From positions 248,001 to 312,000 of the forward strand of contig NZ_WKJJ01000006.1 of NCBI RefSeq assembly GCF_009674485.1: a stretch of 64,000 bases of DNA, given 5' to 3'. Source of the stretch: Pseudoduganella rivuli (lineage in GTDB: Bacteria; Pseudomonadota; Gammaproteobacteria; Burkholderiales; Burkholderiaceae_D). The notes beneath the pieces were generated by a model. It searched no databases, was not told where the DNA came from, and was given only the letters and a program-made list of their open reading frames with translations. Within the stretch, counting starts at the first letter, position 1. Each line of letters begins with the position of its first letter. Shown here in pieces: positions 18,412 to 26,538 of this stretch. The translations under genes were made by a program, and so were the position numbers.

Positions 18412-19455
18412 TTACTGGCAGACGTGCTGCGAAGCCTGCCCGGTATATGACCGATAAGCAGGATCTCCGAACAGCGCCAAGCGGCGTCCATGTCGACGCT
18501 TCTCGTCCAAACGGTTGAATCGCGAGATTACCGCGCCGATTTCCTCGCCCACCTCCAAACCAGCGGCAATGAACTCGTCCACCTGTTCATCGCCCAGCGT
18601 AATCTGCCAACTACCGATAATGTTAAGAACATTGGAGCGCTCCCCCAGGGAGCAGGCCAAGCTGTAGCCAGGGCTTACGACATGATCGACAACGCGGAAT
18701 GCAAAGCAGCTGTCGTAAAATACCACCCTCGCATTGACCCTTTCCACGTTGATCAGCCTGTTGGAAGTCCATGCGTTCTCTAGCGACGGCAGATGATGCA
18801 GATTTGTGCAGCACTGCTTTTCCAGGCAATAAGGCTTCAGCGCGGATCGGGCTTTCAACCGCGTGGACATTGGGCATAACGTGGTCCCACCTGGCGCGGC
18901 GAGGTGCAAACCGTTACCGTGCCCCTCCAAGGTGAGAAACTCGACATCGGAAGATAAAACACCACAAGTCTCTTCAAAGGATGAGTACCTGTCAGCGACA
19001 AGATCATATGGCGCATTTTCACTGTCTATTTCCCGGAATATGGAAACACAAGCGCGGTTTGCCTCAGGCTTTGACAAAGGCAGCAAGCTTTTCGCAAGGC
19101 GTTGACTTACCAATGCCAGCTCGGCCTCACTACTTGCAAATATAATTCCCGGCGCTGGCGTCGATGCGCCGTCGTATAAATACTCATAAAGCTCCGCGGC
19201 AAGGTTATCCGCATGCACTAAAACGACAGCGATATCTGCTATATCAGCAAGCGCGGCAACCGACGCGGCATTGACGAATGCTCGCGATGTATGACGCGCG
19301 TACTCTTCTGCGATATGCGGATTGATCAGGCCGAGTCCAACAACAACCCCTGCGCGCGTGGCGCGAATTCCCTGGCATTCTTTACCTTGCGCCTGTGAAG
19401 CCAAATCCGGGACGATTACGCTTTCTTCTTTCGCAGGCGAAAATAGGCCACTCAT
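18412..19455 (-). CDS. Clan CD cysteine-peptidase-like protein (C25/CHAT/caspase fold)
   Basis: 347 residues. The second half shows the two catalytic landmarks of caspase-fold (clan CD) peptidases: a His in LTLEGHGNG and a Cys in VVFYDSCFAF, each after a hydrophobic strand. They are followed by NIIGSWQITLGD and a C-terminal ALFGDPAYR, which recall gingipain-type C25 and CHAT proteins. No signal peptide is visible, so it is probably cytoplasmic. I chose ATG 19455, which overlaps the MbtH stop (ATGA) behind GAGGAA; a GTG at 19512 would extend the frame only by running through MbtH coding sequence. Its role is unknown: candidates are maturation or release of a peptide, cleavage of a partner, or self-defence. 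Confidence 0.65.
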   Translation of the reverse strand: MSGLFSPAKEESVIVPDLASQAQGKECQGIRATRAGVVVGLGLINPHIAEEYARHTSRAFVNAASVAALADIADIAVVLVHADNLAAELYEYLYDGASTPAPGIIFASSEAELALVSQRLAKSLLPLSKPEANRACVSIFREIDSENAPYDLVADRYSSFEETCGVLSSDVEFLTLEGHGNGLHLAAPGGTTLCPMSTRLKARSALKPYCLEKQCCTNLHHLPSLENAWTSNRLINVERVNARVVFYDSCFAFRVVDHVVSPGYSLACSLGERSNVLNIIGSWQITLGDEQVDEFIAAGLEVGEEIGAVISRFNRLDEKRRHGRRLALFGDPAYRSYTGQASQHVCQ

Positions 19456-19631
19456 TTCCTCAAGCTGGCCGGCGTCATATCCAGCCAGTGCAGCCGGATA
19501 TATTCCAAGCACTCTTCCCTGGAGCCCTGCATGGATTTACTCTCCCAGCCGGCAGGGATGGCGCGCTCGCTAGGCCAGATGGAATATTGCTCCTCGTGAT
19601 TGACAACGACTGTAAACATATCTTTGTTCAA
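19452..19631 (-). CDS. MbtH-like protein, 59 residues
   Basis: This short gene is easily missed. It encodes 59 residues with the MbtH signature: VVNHEEQYSIWP, then IPAGWE, then REECLEYIRLHWLDMTPASLR, the last block matching the family's C-L-x-Y-I..W-x-D-M-x-P-x-S-L-R. MbtH proteins bind adenylation domains and make them soluble and active. A TTG start at 19631 is chosen because AGGA lies 6 bases upstream; an ATG three codons further on (19619) is the alternative. It is the first gene of the NRPS operon and its stop overlaps the next start. It strongly supports the reading of the whole block as a working NRPS operon. Confidence 0.9.
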   Translation of the reverse strand: MNKDMFTVVVNHEEQYSIWPSERAIPAGWESKSMQGSREECLEYIRLHWLDMTPASLRK

Positions 19632-20154
19632 TTGCGTTCCTTGTTTCGTTGACCAGGCCGTTCCATTGAGCGTTTAGTTTGGCTCGATGTTGGCGTGTCT
19701 TTCTAATTCGCCGGCGGGCAGCGGCGCGATATGTGCAACTACAAAGATGCAAGTAAAAGGAAGCTTGGCGCTGTACCTTTCCATACACCCGTGAAGACAT
19801 ATCAATTATGCAATTAGATGCATGATTATTATTACTTACTAAAAATGAAAAGTAAATAGAAAGTAAATTCTTTTCCTTGCAATCATTTCACATTTGTAGC
19901 CGCGACGATACATTGAAAGCGTGGGCCGCAGAGCCTCTGCTGAAGCGCCGATGAGCTCTACGAGCCCGTTCCGGCTCACGTCGACGAGGCGGCATAGTCG
20001 GCGAAAATGCGACGATTTTCGTTGCAAAATTGCTACATACTACGGTCGGCCACCCGCCGGCCGAAATATGGTCCGGCCGAGGCGGCGCGCGGCGAGCACG
20101 ATGGTGTCGGGGCCCCGGTGCCGACCAGGCGGCCCGGACACTGGCCGCATGGCG
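19632..20154. other. Intergenic region upstream of the NRPS operon
   Basis: About 520 bases. The part 19800-19900 is A+T-rich and probably carries the operon promoter; on the minus strand TTTACT followed about 17 bases later by AATAAT overlaps the Fur-like site. The part 19920-20154 is GC-rich and contains the downstream end of the YciI-like gene's transcript, including a CGGCCG palindromic pair around 20060-20083. I see no convincing gene here. Confidence 0.5.
19818..19836 (-). promoter_or_regulatory. Fur-box-like site upstream of the NRPS operon
   Basis: The minus-strand 19-mer AGTAATAATAATCATGCAT agrees with the Fur consensus GATAATGATAATCATTATC at 12 of 19 positions, including the central ATAATCAT. 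It lies about 190 bases before the MbtH start in an A+T-rich stretch where a promoter is expected. Regulation by iron would fit a TonB receptor and exporter in the operon. A+T-rich DNA gives such matches by chance, so confidence is modest. Confidence 0.4.
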
Positions 20155-20613
20155 TTACGGCTTGCTCAGTTTCCCGTGCAGGTCATTCATCATCATCAGC
20201 GCCGCCGAACTGTATAGCTTGTGATACTCCGCCACCATCTCGCCCGTGCCGATGACGGGATCGGTCGCCACCAGCTTTTTCACCTCTTCGATGTCGGACA
20301 CGGCAAAGATAAACATACCGCGCCAGCCGTCGACGCCGTCAAACGGTCCCGCCGCCACCAGCTTTTTTTCCTTTGCCAGCCGCTCGATGTTGGCGAAGTG
20401 TCCCTTGAACATGGCGTCGCGTTCGGGGCCGGCCGCCATCTTGTTCGGGCCCGTCTTCAACAGCACGAACACATAGCTGCGCATGCCGCGCTGGTCGGCG
20501 CCGACCGACTTGGCCAGCGCTTCATCGAACACGGGCTTGTCGTCGGCCCGGGCCAGGGGGCCGGCAACAGCGGCGGCAAGGACGGTGGCGGTCAGGATGG
20601 CGTTGCGCAGCAT
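20155..20613 (-). CDS. Secreted YciI-like protein
   Basis: 152 residues with an N-terminal signal peptide (hydrophobic run ending near ARADD) and a YciI-like/dimeric alpha-beta barrel body: LAKEKKLVAAGPFDG at the centre and VSDIEEVKKLVATDPVI later. YciI domains are small folds related to muconolactone isomerases, mostly of unknown function. Export to the periplasm is unusual for YciI itself but common among uncharacterised proteobacterial relatives. It stands alone, back to back with the polysaccharide-lyase gene. Confidence 0.75.
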   Translation of the reverse strand: MLRNAILTATVLAAAVAGPLARADDKPVFDEALAKSVGADQRGMRSYVFVLLKTGPNKMAAGPERDAMFKGHFANIERLAKEKKLVAAGPFDGVDGWRGMFIFAVSDIEEVKKLVATDPVIGTGEMVAEYHKLYSSAALMMMNDLHGKLSKP

Positions 20614-20708
20614 GGGAAGCTCCCGGCGAAGTGGATGAGATGCCTAGTCTGCCCCAGCCGCACGGCTTGTCAAGCGTCGACCTATATGCGGATTCCATCA
20701 TTATCACG

Positions 20709-20733
20709 GTTATCGATATCAGTTATCGATAAC
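20709..20733. promoter_or_regulatory. Tandem GTTATCGATA operator-like repeat
   Basis: GTTATCGATA occurs twice 13 bases apart (20709-20718 and 20722-20731). The second copy extends to the perfect 12-base palindrome GTTATCGATAAC. Such A+T-rich dyads with a central CG are typical of LacI/GalR-type operators. It lies about 85 bases before the lyase gene, and probably controls it. Confidence 0.5.
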
Positions 20734-20815
20734 TAATATATCTGTATTTGTATTACCATGGTCGCGCTGTCGGAATACCCATGCCACCCACCCTACCTAT
20801 TTGCGGAGATCCCTG

Positions 20816-23005
20816 ATGACGCAGCCGATCGATATGCTTTCCCCTCCTGATGACGCCGCGCTGGCGCAACACCTGTCGCGCCGTACCTTCCTGTACAGCC
20901 TGGGCGCGCTGGCCCTGACCGCCTGTGGCGGCGGCGCCGGCGAATTGCTGTCTGCCGCGGCGCCAACGCCGCGCGCAGCCGGCGCACCCACGCCGTTCAC
21001 GCATCCGGGCCTGCTGCATACGAACGCTGATTTCACGCGCATGGCGGCTAAATACACCACCAGCCCGTGGAGCGACAGCTGGACCCTGCTGATCAATAAC
21101 TCCCACTCGCAGAGCACTTATACGGCCATGCCGCAGACCGTGGTGTACCGTGGTAACGACGGCGTACATTCGGAAAATTATGTGCGGCTGATGAACGACG
21201 TGGCAGCCGCCTATCAATGTGCGCTACGCTGGAAAATTGCCGGCAGTACCGCGCATGCCGACAAGGCCGTGCAAATCATGAACCAGTGGGCGGCCACACT
21301 GACCGCTATCGGCGGCGACTCCAATGCATTGCTGGCGGCCGGTATCTATGGCTATGAATTCGCCAACGCCGGCGAGATCATGCGCTCCTACAGCGGCTGG
21401 GCAGCTGCCGACCAGACCGCTTTCAAGAACATGATGACCGGGATTTTCTACCCGATCTGCACCGACTTCCTGGTCCGCCACAATAACACCGAGTGGACCC
21501 ATTACTGGGCCAACTGGGACTTGTGCGCAATCGCCTGCATCCTGGCCATCGGCGTGCTGTGCGACGATGGCGCAAAGTTCGATGAAGCAGTCAATTACTT
21601 CAAGAGCGGCGGCGGCAATGGCCGCATTTTCAAAGCCGTGTATTACCTGCACCCGGGCTATCTCGGCCAGTGGCAGGAATCCGGCCGCGACCAGGGCCAC
21701 GCTACGCTGGGTATCGCGCTGGGCGGGGCGATTTGCGAAATGGCGTGGAACCAGGGTGTGGACTTGTATGGCTACGACAACAACCGCTTCCTGGCCGGCG
21801 CCGAATATGTCGCGAAGTCGAACTTGATCCAGTCCGGCACCACGTATTACACGGTGCCTTACGTGACCTACAACAACGTCGACAACGTCAACCAGACCGC
21901 CTTCTCCACCTCGGCGCAGGGCATCGGACGGCCTTGCTGGGCGCTGGTCTATAACCACTACGTCAACCGCAAGGGCCTGGCCGCGCCGTACTCCAAGCAG
22001 TTCGCGACGGTGGTGCAACCGGAAGGCGGCCCCAACGGCGGCGACACCAGTGGCGCTTTCGACCAATTGGGCTTCGGCACGCTGACCTGCAAGCGCGACA
22101 ACATCGCCAGCGGCGCCTTGCCGAGCGGCCTGACCGGCTACGTCAATGCCGGCGTGCCGGTGCTGTCCTGGTGGGGCAGCGCCTATGCGACCAGCTACAA
22201 CGTCAAGCGCGCCACGGTCTCGGGCGGCCCGTACACGACGATCCAGACCGGCATCACGGACTTGCTGACCTATACCGACACCAGCGCGCCAGCCGGCGCC
22301 AATTATTATGTGGTGACCGCGATCATCTCGGGCGTCGAATCGGCGGTATCGAACCAGGCCACCGTCATCACCGGCACACCGCTGCACACCTACCTGACCT
22401 TCGACGCCAGCAGCGGCACCACCGCCGCCGATGCGACGGGACTGGGCCACACCGGCACGCTGGTCGGCGGCGCCAGCTGGGTCGCCGGCAAGAAAAACAA
22501 TGCGGTGTCGCTGAATGGCAGCACCGGTTACGTGAGCCTGCCGGCTGACTTCATGACCGACGTCGGTGACTTCACCATTGCCGCCTGGGTCTACTGGAAT
22601 ACCGCCAGCAACTGGCAGCGCATCTTTGATTTCGGCGACGGCACCGGCCAGTACATGTTCCTGTCACCGAAAAGCAGTTCCGGCGTCGCGCGTTTCGCCA
22701 TCACGGTCAACGGCGGCAAGGGTGAACTGGGAATCAACAGCACGTCGGCGCTGGCCACCGGGCAGTGGGTGCATGTGGCCGTCACGCTGTCCGGCAATAC
22801 CGGCACCCTGTACGTCAACGGCGTCAGCGTCGGCAGCAACACCAACATGTTCCATGCGCCGTTCCGCCTGGGCAGCACCAGCCAGAACTGGATCGGACGG
22901 TCGCAGTATTCCGGCGATCCATACTTCAACGGGAAGATCGACGACTTCCGCATCTACCGTGGCGCACTCTCCGCATCGGCGGTGCTGGCGCTGTACAACA
23001 GCTGA
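20816..23005 (+). CDS. Tat-exported alginate-lyase-family lipoprotein with LamG-like domain
   Basis: 729 residues. The N-terminus has a twin-arginine signal (SRRTFLYSLGALALTACGG) with a lipobox-like LTAC, so the protein is probably folded before export and lipid-anchored. Residues about 65-400 match the alginate lyase superfamily (alpha/alpha barrel; THYWANWDLC, GYLGQWQESGRDQGH with the likely catalytic Gln/Arg/His region). A fibronectin-III-like segment follows (about 435-515) and a concanavalin-like LamG domain (about 520-729) with sugar-binding potential. Predicted role: cleavage of a uronic-acid polysaccharide at the cell surface. The start at 20816 is supported by GGAGAT upstream. Control is probably by the dyad at 20709-20733. 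Confidence 0.85.
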   Translation: MTQPIDMLSPPDDAALAQHLSRRTFLYSLGALALTACGGGAGELLSAAAPTPRAAGAPTPFTHPGLLHTNADFTRMAAKYTTSPWSDSWTLLINNSHSQSTYTAMPQTVVYRGNDGVHSENYVRLMNDVAAAYQCALRWKIAGSTAHADKAVQIMNQWAATLTAIGGDSNALLAAGIYGYEFANAGEIMRSYSGWAAADQTAFKNMMTGIFYPICTDFLVRHNNTEWTHYWANWDLCAIACILAIGVLCDDGAKFDEAVNYFKSGGGNGRIFKAVYYLHPGYLGQWQESGRDQGHATLGIALGGAICEMAWNQGVDLYGYDNNRFLAGAEYVAKSNLIQSGTTYYTVPYVTYNNVDNVNQTAFSTSAQGIGRPCWALVYNHYVNRKGLAAPYSKQFATVVQPEGGPNGGDTSGAFDQLGFGTLTCKRDNIASGALPSGLTGYVNAGVPVLSWWGSAYATSYNVKRATVSGGPYTTIQTGITDLLTYTDTSAPAGANYYVVTAIISGVESAVSNQATVITGTPLHTYLTFDASSGTTAADATGLGHTGTLVGGASWVAGKKNNAVSLNGSTGYVSLPADFMTDVGDFTIAAWVYWNTASNWQRIFDFGDGTGQYMFLSPKSSSGVARFAITVNGGKGELGINSTSALATGQWVHVAVTLSGNTGTLYVNGVSVGSNTNMFHAPFRLGSTSQNWIGRSQYSGDPYFNGKIDDFRIYRGALSASAVLALYNS

Positions 23006-23072
23006 ACCACAGGGCAGCAATGCCCCCGGCAAGTGTGCTACGCTGCCATCATCCTCCTGCAGGAGACGTCCT

Positions 23073-23858
23073 GTGACGATGCGCAGCTTACGTACCCTCG
23101 CCTTCACCTTCGCCGCCGTGAATGCCCTGTCTTCCGGGCATGCGGCGGCGGCCGAATCCACCCAGCCGCCGGAAACCATCACGGTGGGCGTGTTCACGGT
23201 CGCGCCGTACGTGATCGCCGGCGTGGACGGCCCGCAAGGCGCGCTGGTGGCGTTCTTTGAACAGGAAATCGCCCCGCGCATGCAGGTACGCTTCCAGTGG
23301 GAGCGGCCGATGACGGTGGCGCGGCTGGAACAAAGCCTGATCGCGGGGCGGGTGCTGTTTACGCCCATCCTGGCAAAAACCACGGCGCGGGAAAACGCGC
23401 ACATCCGCTTCGCCGGCGAACCGTACATCCGCTTCACGCCGGCCATCGCGGTGCTGCCCGGGCATCCGCTCAGCGCCGTCACCGCACCGGGCGACTTATC
23501 CGGCATCACCATCGGCTGGGTCCAGGCCGGCGCACTGCCGCCGTTCATGCAGGATTCCCGCATCCACCTTGACCTGGCCGGCGCCATCGACTGGGAACGC
23601 ACCAATCTCGACAAGCTGAAACTGGGGCGCATCGGCGGCGCCTATTTTTCCGACCGCCACACGGCGCGCTACTTTGCCGCCCGCAACGGCATGGCGCTAA
23701 AACTGCTGGATTTGCCGGTGCCCGGCACGGCGCTGTACGCGGCGTTTTCGCCGGCCGCGCCACCGTCGCTGGTGGAGCGCTACCTGCGGGCCGCCGGCGA
23801 AGCGTTTGCCAACGGCCGGTTCAATGCTTACCTGAACCGCGCCGTCGCGGAGCCATAA
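23073..23858 (+). CDS. Periplasmic solute-binding-protein-like (SBP family 3) protein
   Basis: 261 residues with a signal peptide ending near AAAAES and a periplasmic binding fold of the amino-acid ABC type: ITVGVFTVAPYV at the mature start, then LSGITIGWVQAGALP and GRIGGAYFSDR. No permease or ATPase gene is nearby, so it may be a stand-alone sensor or an orphan binding protein rather than a transporter part. A GTG start at 23073 is chosen for the GGAG 7 bases upstream; an ATG two codons later is also possible. It lies 67 bases after the lyase gene on the same strand. Confidence 0.75.
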   Translation: MTMRSLRTLAFTFAAVNALSSGHAAAAESTQPPETITVGVFTVAPYVIAGVDGPQGALVAFFEQEIAPRMQVRFQWERPMTVARLEQSLIAGRVLFTPILAKTTARENAHIRFAGEPYIRFTPAIAVLPGHPLSAVTAPGDLSGITIGWVQAGALPPFMQDSRIHLDLAGAIDWERTNLDKLKLGRIGGAYFSDRHTARYFAARNGMALKLLDLPVPGTALYAAFSPAAPPSLVERYLRAAGEAFANGRFNAYLNRAVAEP

Positions 23859-23861
23859 GGA

Positions 23862-25838
23862 TTACCGGTATTTCTTCGGCTGGCGCTTGCGCTCCGCCGC
23901 GTTCTGGTCGCGCAGGATGGCGTCGACCTTGTCGGATGCCATGCGCGACAGTTCCAGCGCGGTCTCCACGTCCGGGAAGCATTCCGGCAAACGGTAGCCG
24001 AGCCACGCATAGGCGGAGTACAGGCGGCACATGTCTTCCACGTCCTGCAAATTCTGGTAGCGCATCGGCTGGTCGTTGACTTTCAGGCGGCTGGCCTTGC
24101 CCTTCGACAGCGCCAGCGCCCACTGTTCCCACGCGTGCTGCAGCGACATCACCTTGCTGGAGACCGGCACCAGCGACAGCGTGAATTTGTCGGCCACCGA
24201 CAGCGGCAAGGCGTCGAGCCATGCGGCCCGTTCGAACTGCTCTTCCGTGATGCGGGGATAGAAGAAACCGTCCGGCACGTCGATGTTGTGCACGAACCGC
24301 TTCAGCAACCGCGCCAGCGAAGTTTCCGCCGTCACCGATGAAATCAGGTGCAAATGCTCCAGCGTGGGCGCCACGGAAAAACCGGTGGCATTGAGCGGCG
24401 CCGGCTTTTCCTTCAGCAGCGCGCGCATCACCTGGTGCGTGTCGTCGTCAAACCCCGCCACCAGGCCTTCCTCATGAATACCGTAGCGCCCCGCCCTGCC
24501 CGCGATCTGGCGCGCCAGCGCGGACGGGATTTCCTCTTCCTCGCGGCCGTTGTATTTAACGGTGGTGGTCATCACGATGCGCGAAATCGGCAGGTTCAGG
24601 CCCATGGCAATCGCATCGGTGCCTACCACCACGTCGGCGGCGCCGTCGCGGAAACGCTGCGCCTGCGCGCGCCGCACTTCAGGCGACAAATTGCCATACA
24701 CGGTGGCGGCCGACAGTCCCATATCCGTCACCATGTCGCGCCACATCAGCACATCGCGGCGGGAAAAGGCGATCAGCGCATCGCCACGCCGGATGTTTTT
24801 CAGCTTGCGCACGGCGGACAGCTCCATGGCCAGCGGCCCCTTGCGCTTCAGGAGGTGCACTTCCAGCGGGCATTCGAGCCGTTCGGCCAGCGCCTCGATG
24901 GCCTTCTTGGCTTCCGGCGCCCCCACCAGGTACACGGTGCGCGCCGGCGCGCCGCACACGGCGGCGGTCCACGCGGCGCCCCGGTCCGGGTCGGCCAGCA
25001 TCTGGATTTCATCGATGACGGCCACGTCGACCGGCGTGCGCGTATCGAGCATTTCCACCGTGCTGGCCACGTGCGTGGCGCCGTCCACGATGCGGCGCTC
25101 TTCGCCCGTCACCAGGCTGACCGCCAGCGGCTTGCCGTGGCGCGTCACGGTTTGCAGCCGTTCATAGTTTTCCAGCGCCAGCAGCCGCAATGGTGCAAGG
25201 TAGACGCCGCTGGGCGCTTTGGCCAGCGCTTCCATGGCCTTGTGGGTCTTGCCGGAATTGGTCGGGCCCAGGATGGCAATGAAGCGGCGCGGCATGCGGT
25301 GCGCCGCGATGAACGACGCCGGGTATTCGCCCAGGCTGATGCTCTGGCGCGTACGTTCCGCATGGCGCTCTTCGCGCTGGCGCTCGAACGCGTGCTCCAG
25401 GCGCAGGCGGATGCGGTCGCACACTTCGCTGCCCAGGTCCGACGTTTGCAGGTCCGACAGCGTATGCAGGAACGCCATCGGGTCCATGCCGTAATCGTCC
25501 GCCTCCACCGCGATATCGCGCACGAATTCCAGCACATAGGCGTGCAGGTCGCGCACCGCCTTGTCGCCGCTGCGTTCGCGCAGCAGCGCCAGGCGCGTGT
25601 CGCGGTCCATCTTGCGCCACTTCGACGGCTTGGCCAGCACGCCGTATTGCGGCACCAACTGGTACGGCACGCGCAAGCCGACGTCTTCCACCTCGCCCGC
25701 AAAACGCAGGAACACGCGGCCCTCCATCTTGACCAGCGCGATGCCGCGCTGCGGCAAGCCGAGTTCTTCGCACAGGCGCTCGTCTTCGCTGTCGTAGGGT
25801 TCGTGTGGTGCTGAGATGGTACCGTGGGGAGCAGTCAT
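23862..25838 (-). CDS. SUV3-type ATP-dependent RNA helicase
   Basis: 658 residues. Walker A is in GPTNSGKTHKAMEAL (about 190), followed by YLAPLRLLALE; motif II is VIDEIQML, and helicase C-terminal motifs appear in VVGTDAIAMGLNLPI and QIAGRAGRYG. This is the SUV3/SUPV3L1 pattern known from the mitochondrial degradosome, also present in some proteobacteria. Likely role is RNA unwinding in decay or surveillance. The reading frame stays open upstream through the antisense of yigZ, but the start at 25838 (MTAPHGTIS) matches the end of the shared promoter region. It is convergent with the preceding binding-protein gene (3-base gap) and divergent from yigZ. Confidence 0.9.
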   Translation of the reverse strand: MTAPHGTISAPHEPYDSEDERLCEELGLPQRGIALVKMEGRVFLRFAGEVEDVGLRVPYQLVPQYGVLAKPSKWRKMDRDTRLALLRERSGDKAVRDLHAYVLEFVRDIAVEADDYGMDPMAFLHTLSDLQTSDLGSEVCDRIRLRLEHAFERQREERHAERTRQSISLGEYPASFIAAHRMPRRFIAILGPTNSGKTHKAMEALAKAPSGVYLAPLRLLALENYERLQTVTRHGKPLAVSLVTGEERRIVDGATHVASTVEMLDTRTPVDVAVIDEIQMLADPDRGAAWTAAVCGAPARTVYLVGAPEAKKAIEALAERLECPLEVHLLKRKGPLAMELSAVRKLKNIRRGDALIAFSRRDVLMWRDMVTDMGLSAATVYGNLSPEVRRAQAQRFRDGAADVVVGTDAIAMGLNLPISRIVMTTTVKYNGREEEEIPSALARQIAGRAGRYGIHEEGLVAGFDDDTHQVMRALLKEKPAPLNATGFSVAPTLEHLHLISSVTAETSLARLLKRFVHNIDVPDGFFYPRITEEQFERAAWLDALPLSVADKFTLSLVPVSSKVMSLQHAWEQWALALSKGKASRLKVNDQPMRYQNLQDVEDMCRLYSAYAWLGYRLPECFPDVETALELSRMASDKVDAILRDQNAAERKRQPKKYR

Positions 25839-25878
25839 GTGTGCGAGTATACCGCTCCGCGCCCCATACGGCAGCCGT

Positions 25879-25896
25879 GAGGTACAATCGTACCTC
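25879..25896. promoter_or_regulatory. Inverted repeat between helicase and yigZ genes
   Basis: GAGGTAC-AATC-GTACCTC is a perfect 7-base inverted repeat with a 4-base centre in the 90-base divergent promoter region, flanked by ACGGCA and TGCCGT. It could be an operator or a transcript hairpin for either gene. Confidence 0.4.
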
Positions 25897-25928
25897 TGCC
25901 GTACTGACAGCCGTATAGAAACACATCC

Positions 25929-26522
25929 ATGCCGCAAACCATCATCGCCCCCGTCCACCACGAACTGGTCATCAAGAAAAGCCGCTTCATTGCCTGCGTT
26001 CAGCCCATGCCCGACCGTGCCTCCGCACAGGCGGTGGTGGCGGAACTGTGGGCGCAACATCCGGGCGCGGCGCACGTGTGCTGGGCGCTGCTGGCAGGCG
26101 GCCAGTCGGCGGCCGTCGACGATGGGGAACCCAGCGGCACAGCCGGGCGGCCCATGCTGGACGTGCTGCGCCACCAGGACCTGGAAGGCGTGCTGGCGAC
26201 CGTCGTGCGCTATTTTGGCGGCGTCAAGCTGGGCGCCGGCGGACTGGTGCGGGCTTATACGGACAGCGTGGCCCAGGCGCTGCTGGGTGCGCAGAAAGTC
26301 GCCATCATCCGCATGCAAACGCTGCGCTGCACGGCGCCATACGCGATGGAAGGACTGGTGCGGCGCGAAGTGGAACTGGCGCAGGCCAAGCTGCATAACG
26401 TCGCGCACCGCGACGACGTCTTGTTCGAATTGTCGTTACCAGCCGATGCGGCGCCGGCGCTGATGTCGCGCCTGACCGAAGCGGGCCATGGCCGCATAGT
26501 CTGGCTGGGCGACGACGACTGA
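25929..26522 (+). CDS. yigZ: YigZ/IMPACT family protein
   Basis: 197 residues matching the YigZ/UPF0029 family: an N-terminal HELVIKKSRFIACVQP, the signature DDGEPSGTAGRPMLDVL, then GVLATVVRYFGGVKLGAGGLVRAY, and a C-terminal ferredoxin-like DUF1949-type domain. The family is related to eukaryotic IMPACT, a regulator of GCN2; the bacterial function is unclear. Length is close to the usual 200. It is convergent with the giant exoprotein gene, 16 bases apart. Confidence 0.92.
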   Translation: MPQTIIAPVHHELVIKKSRFIACVQPMPDRASAQAVVAELWAQHPGAAHVCWALLAGGQSAAVDDGEPSGTAGRPMLDVLRHQDLEGVLATVVRYFGGVKLGAGGLVRAYTDSVAQALLGAQKVAIIRMQTLRCTAPYAMEGLVRREVELAQAKLHNVAHRDDVLFELSLPADAAPALMSRLTEAGHGRIVWLGDDD

Positions 26523-26538
26523 GCACTGGCTGAAGGCA

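Noticed and set aside
19456-19512. GTG start extending the caspase-like protein by 19 residues
   Set aside because: The extension lies entirely in the MbtH coding sequence in another frame, while ATG 19455 has GAGGAA before it and a classical ATGA overlap.
19570-19800. 76-codon minus-strand frame upstream of the NRPS operon
   Set aside because: It overlaps MbtH in a different frame, has no ribosome site and no recognisable protein pattern.
19839-20027. 62-codon minus-strand frame with a faint IS3-transposase-like FRRLCRLVDVSRNG
   Set aside because: Only about 14 residues resemble the transposase start, no terminal repeats or second frame are visible, and the rest is unlike any transposase.
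25839-26408. N-terminal extension of the SUV3-like helicase by about 190 residues
   Set aside because: The extension is the antisense of yigZ plus the divergent promoter and shows no coding signature; family members begin near the chosen ATG.
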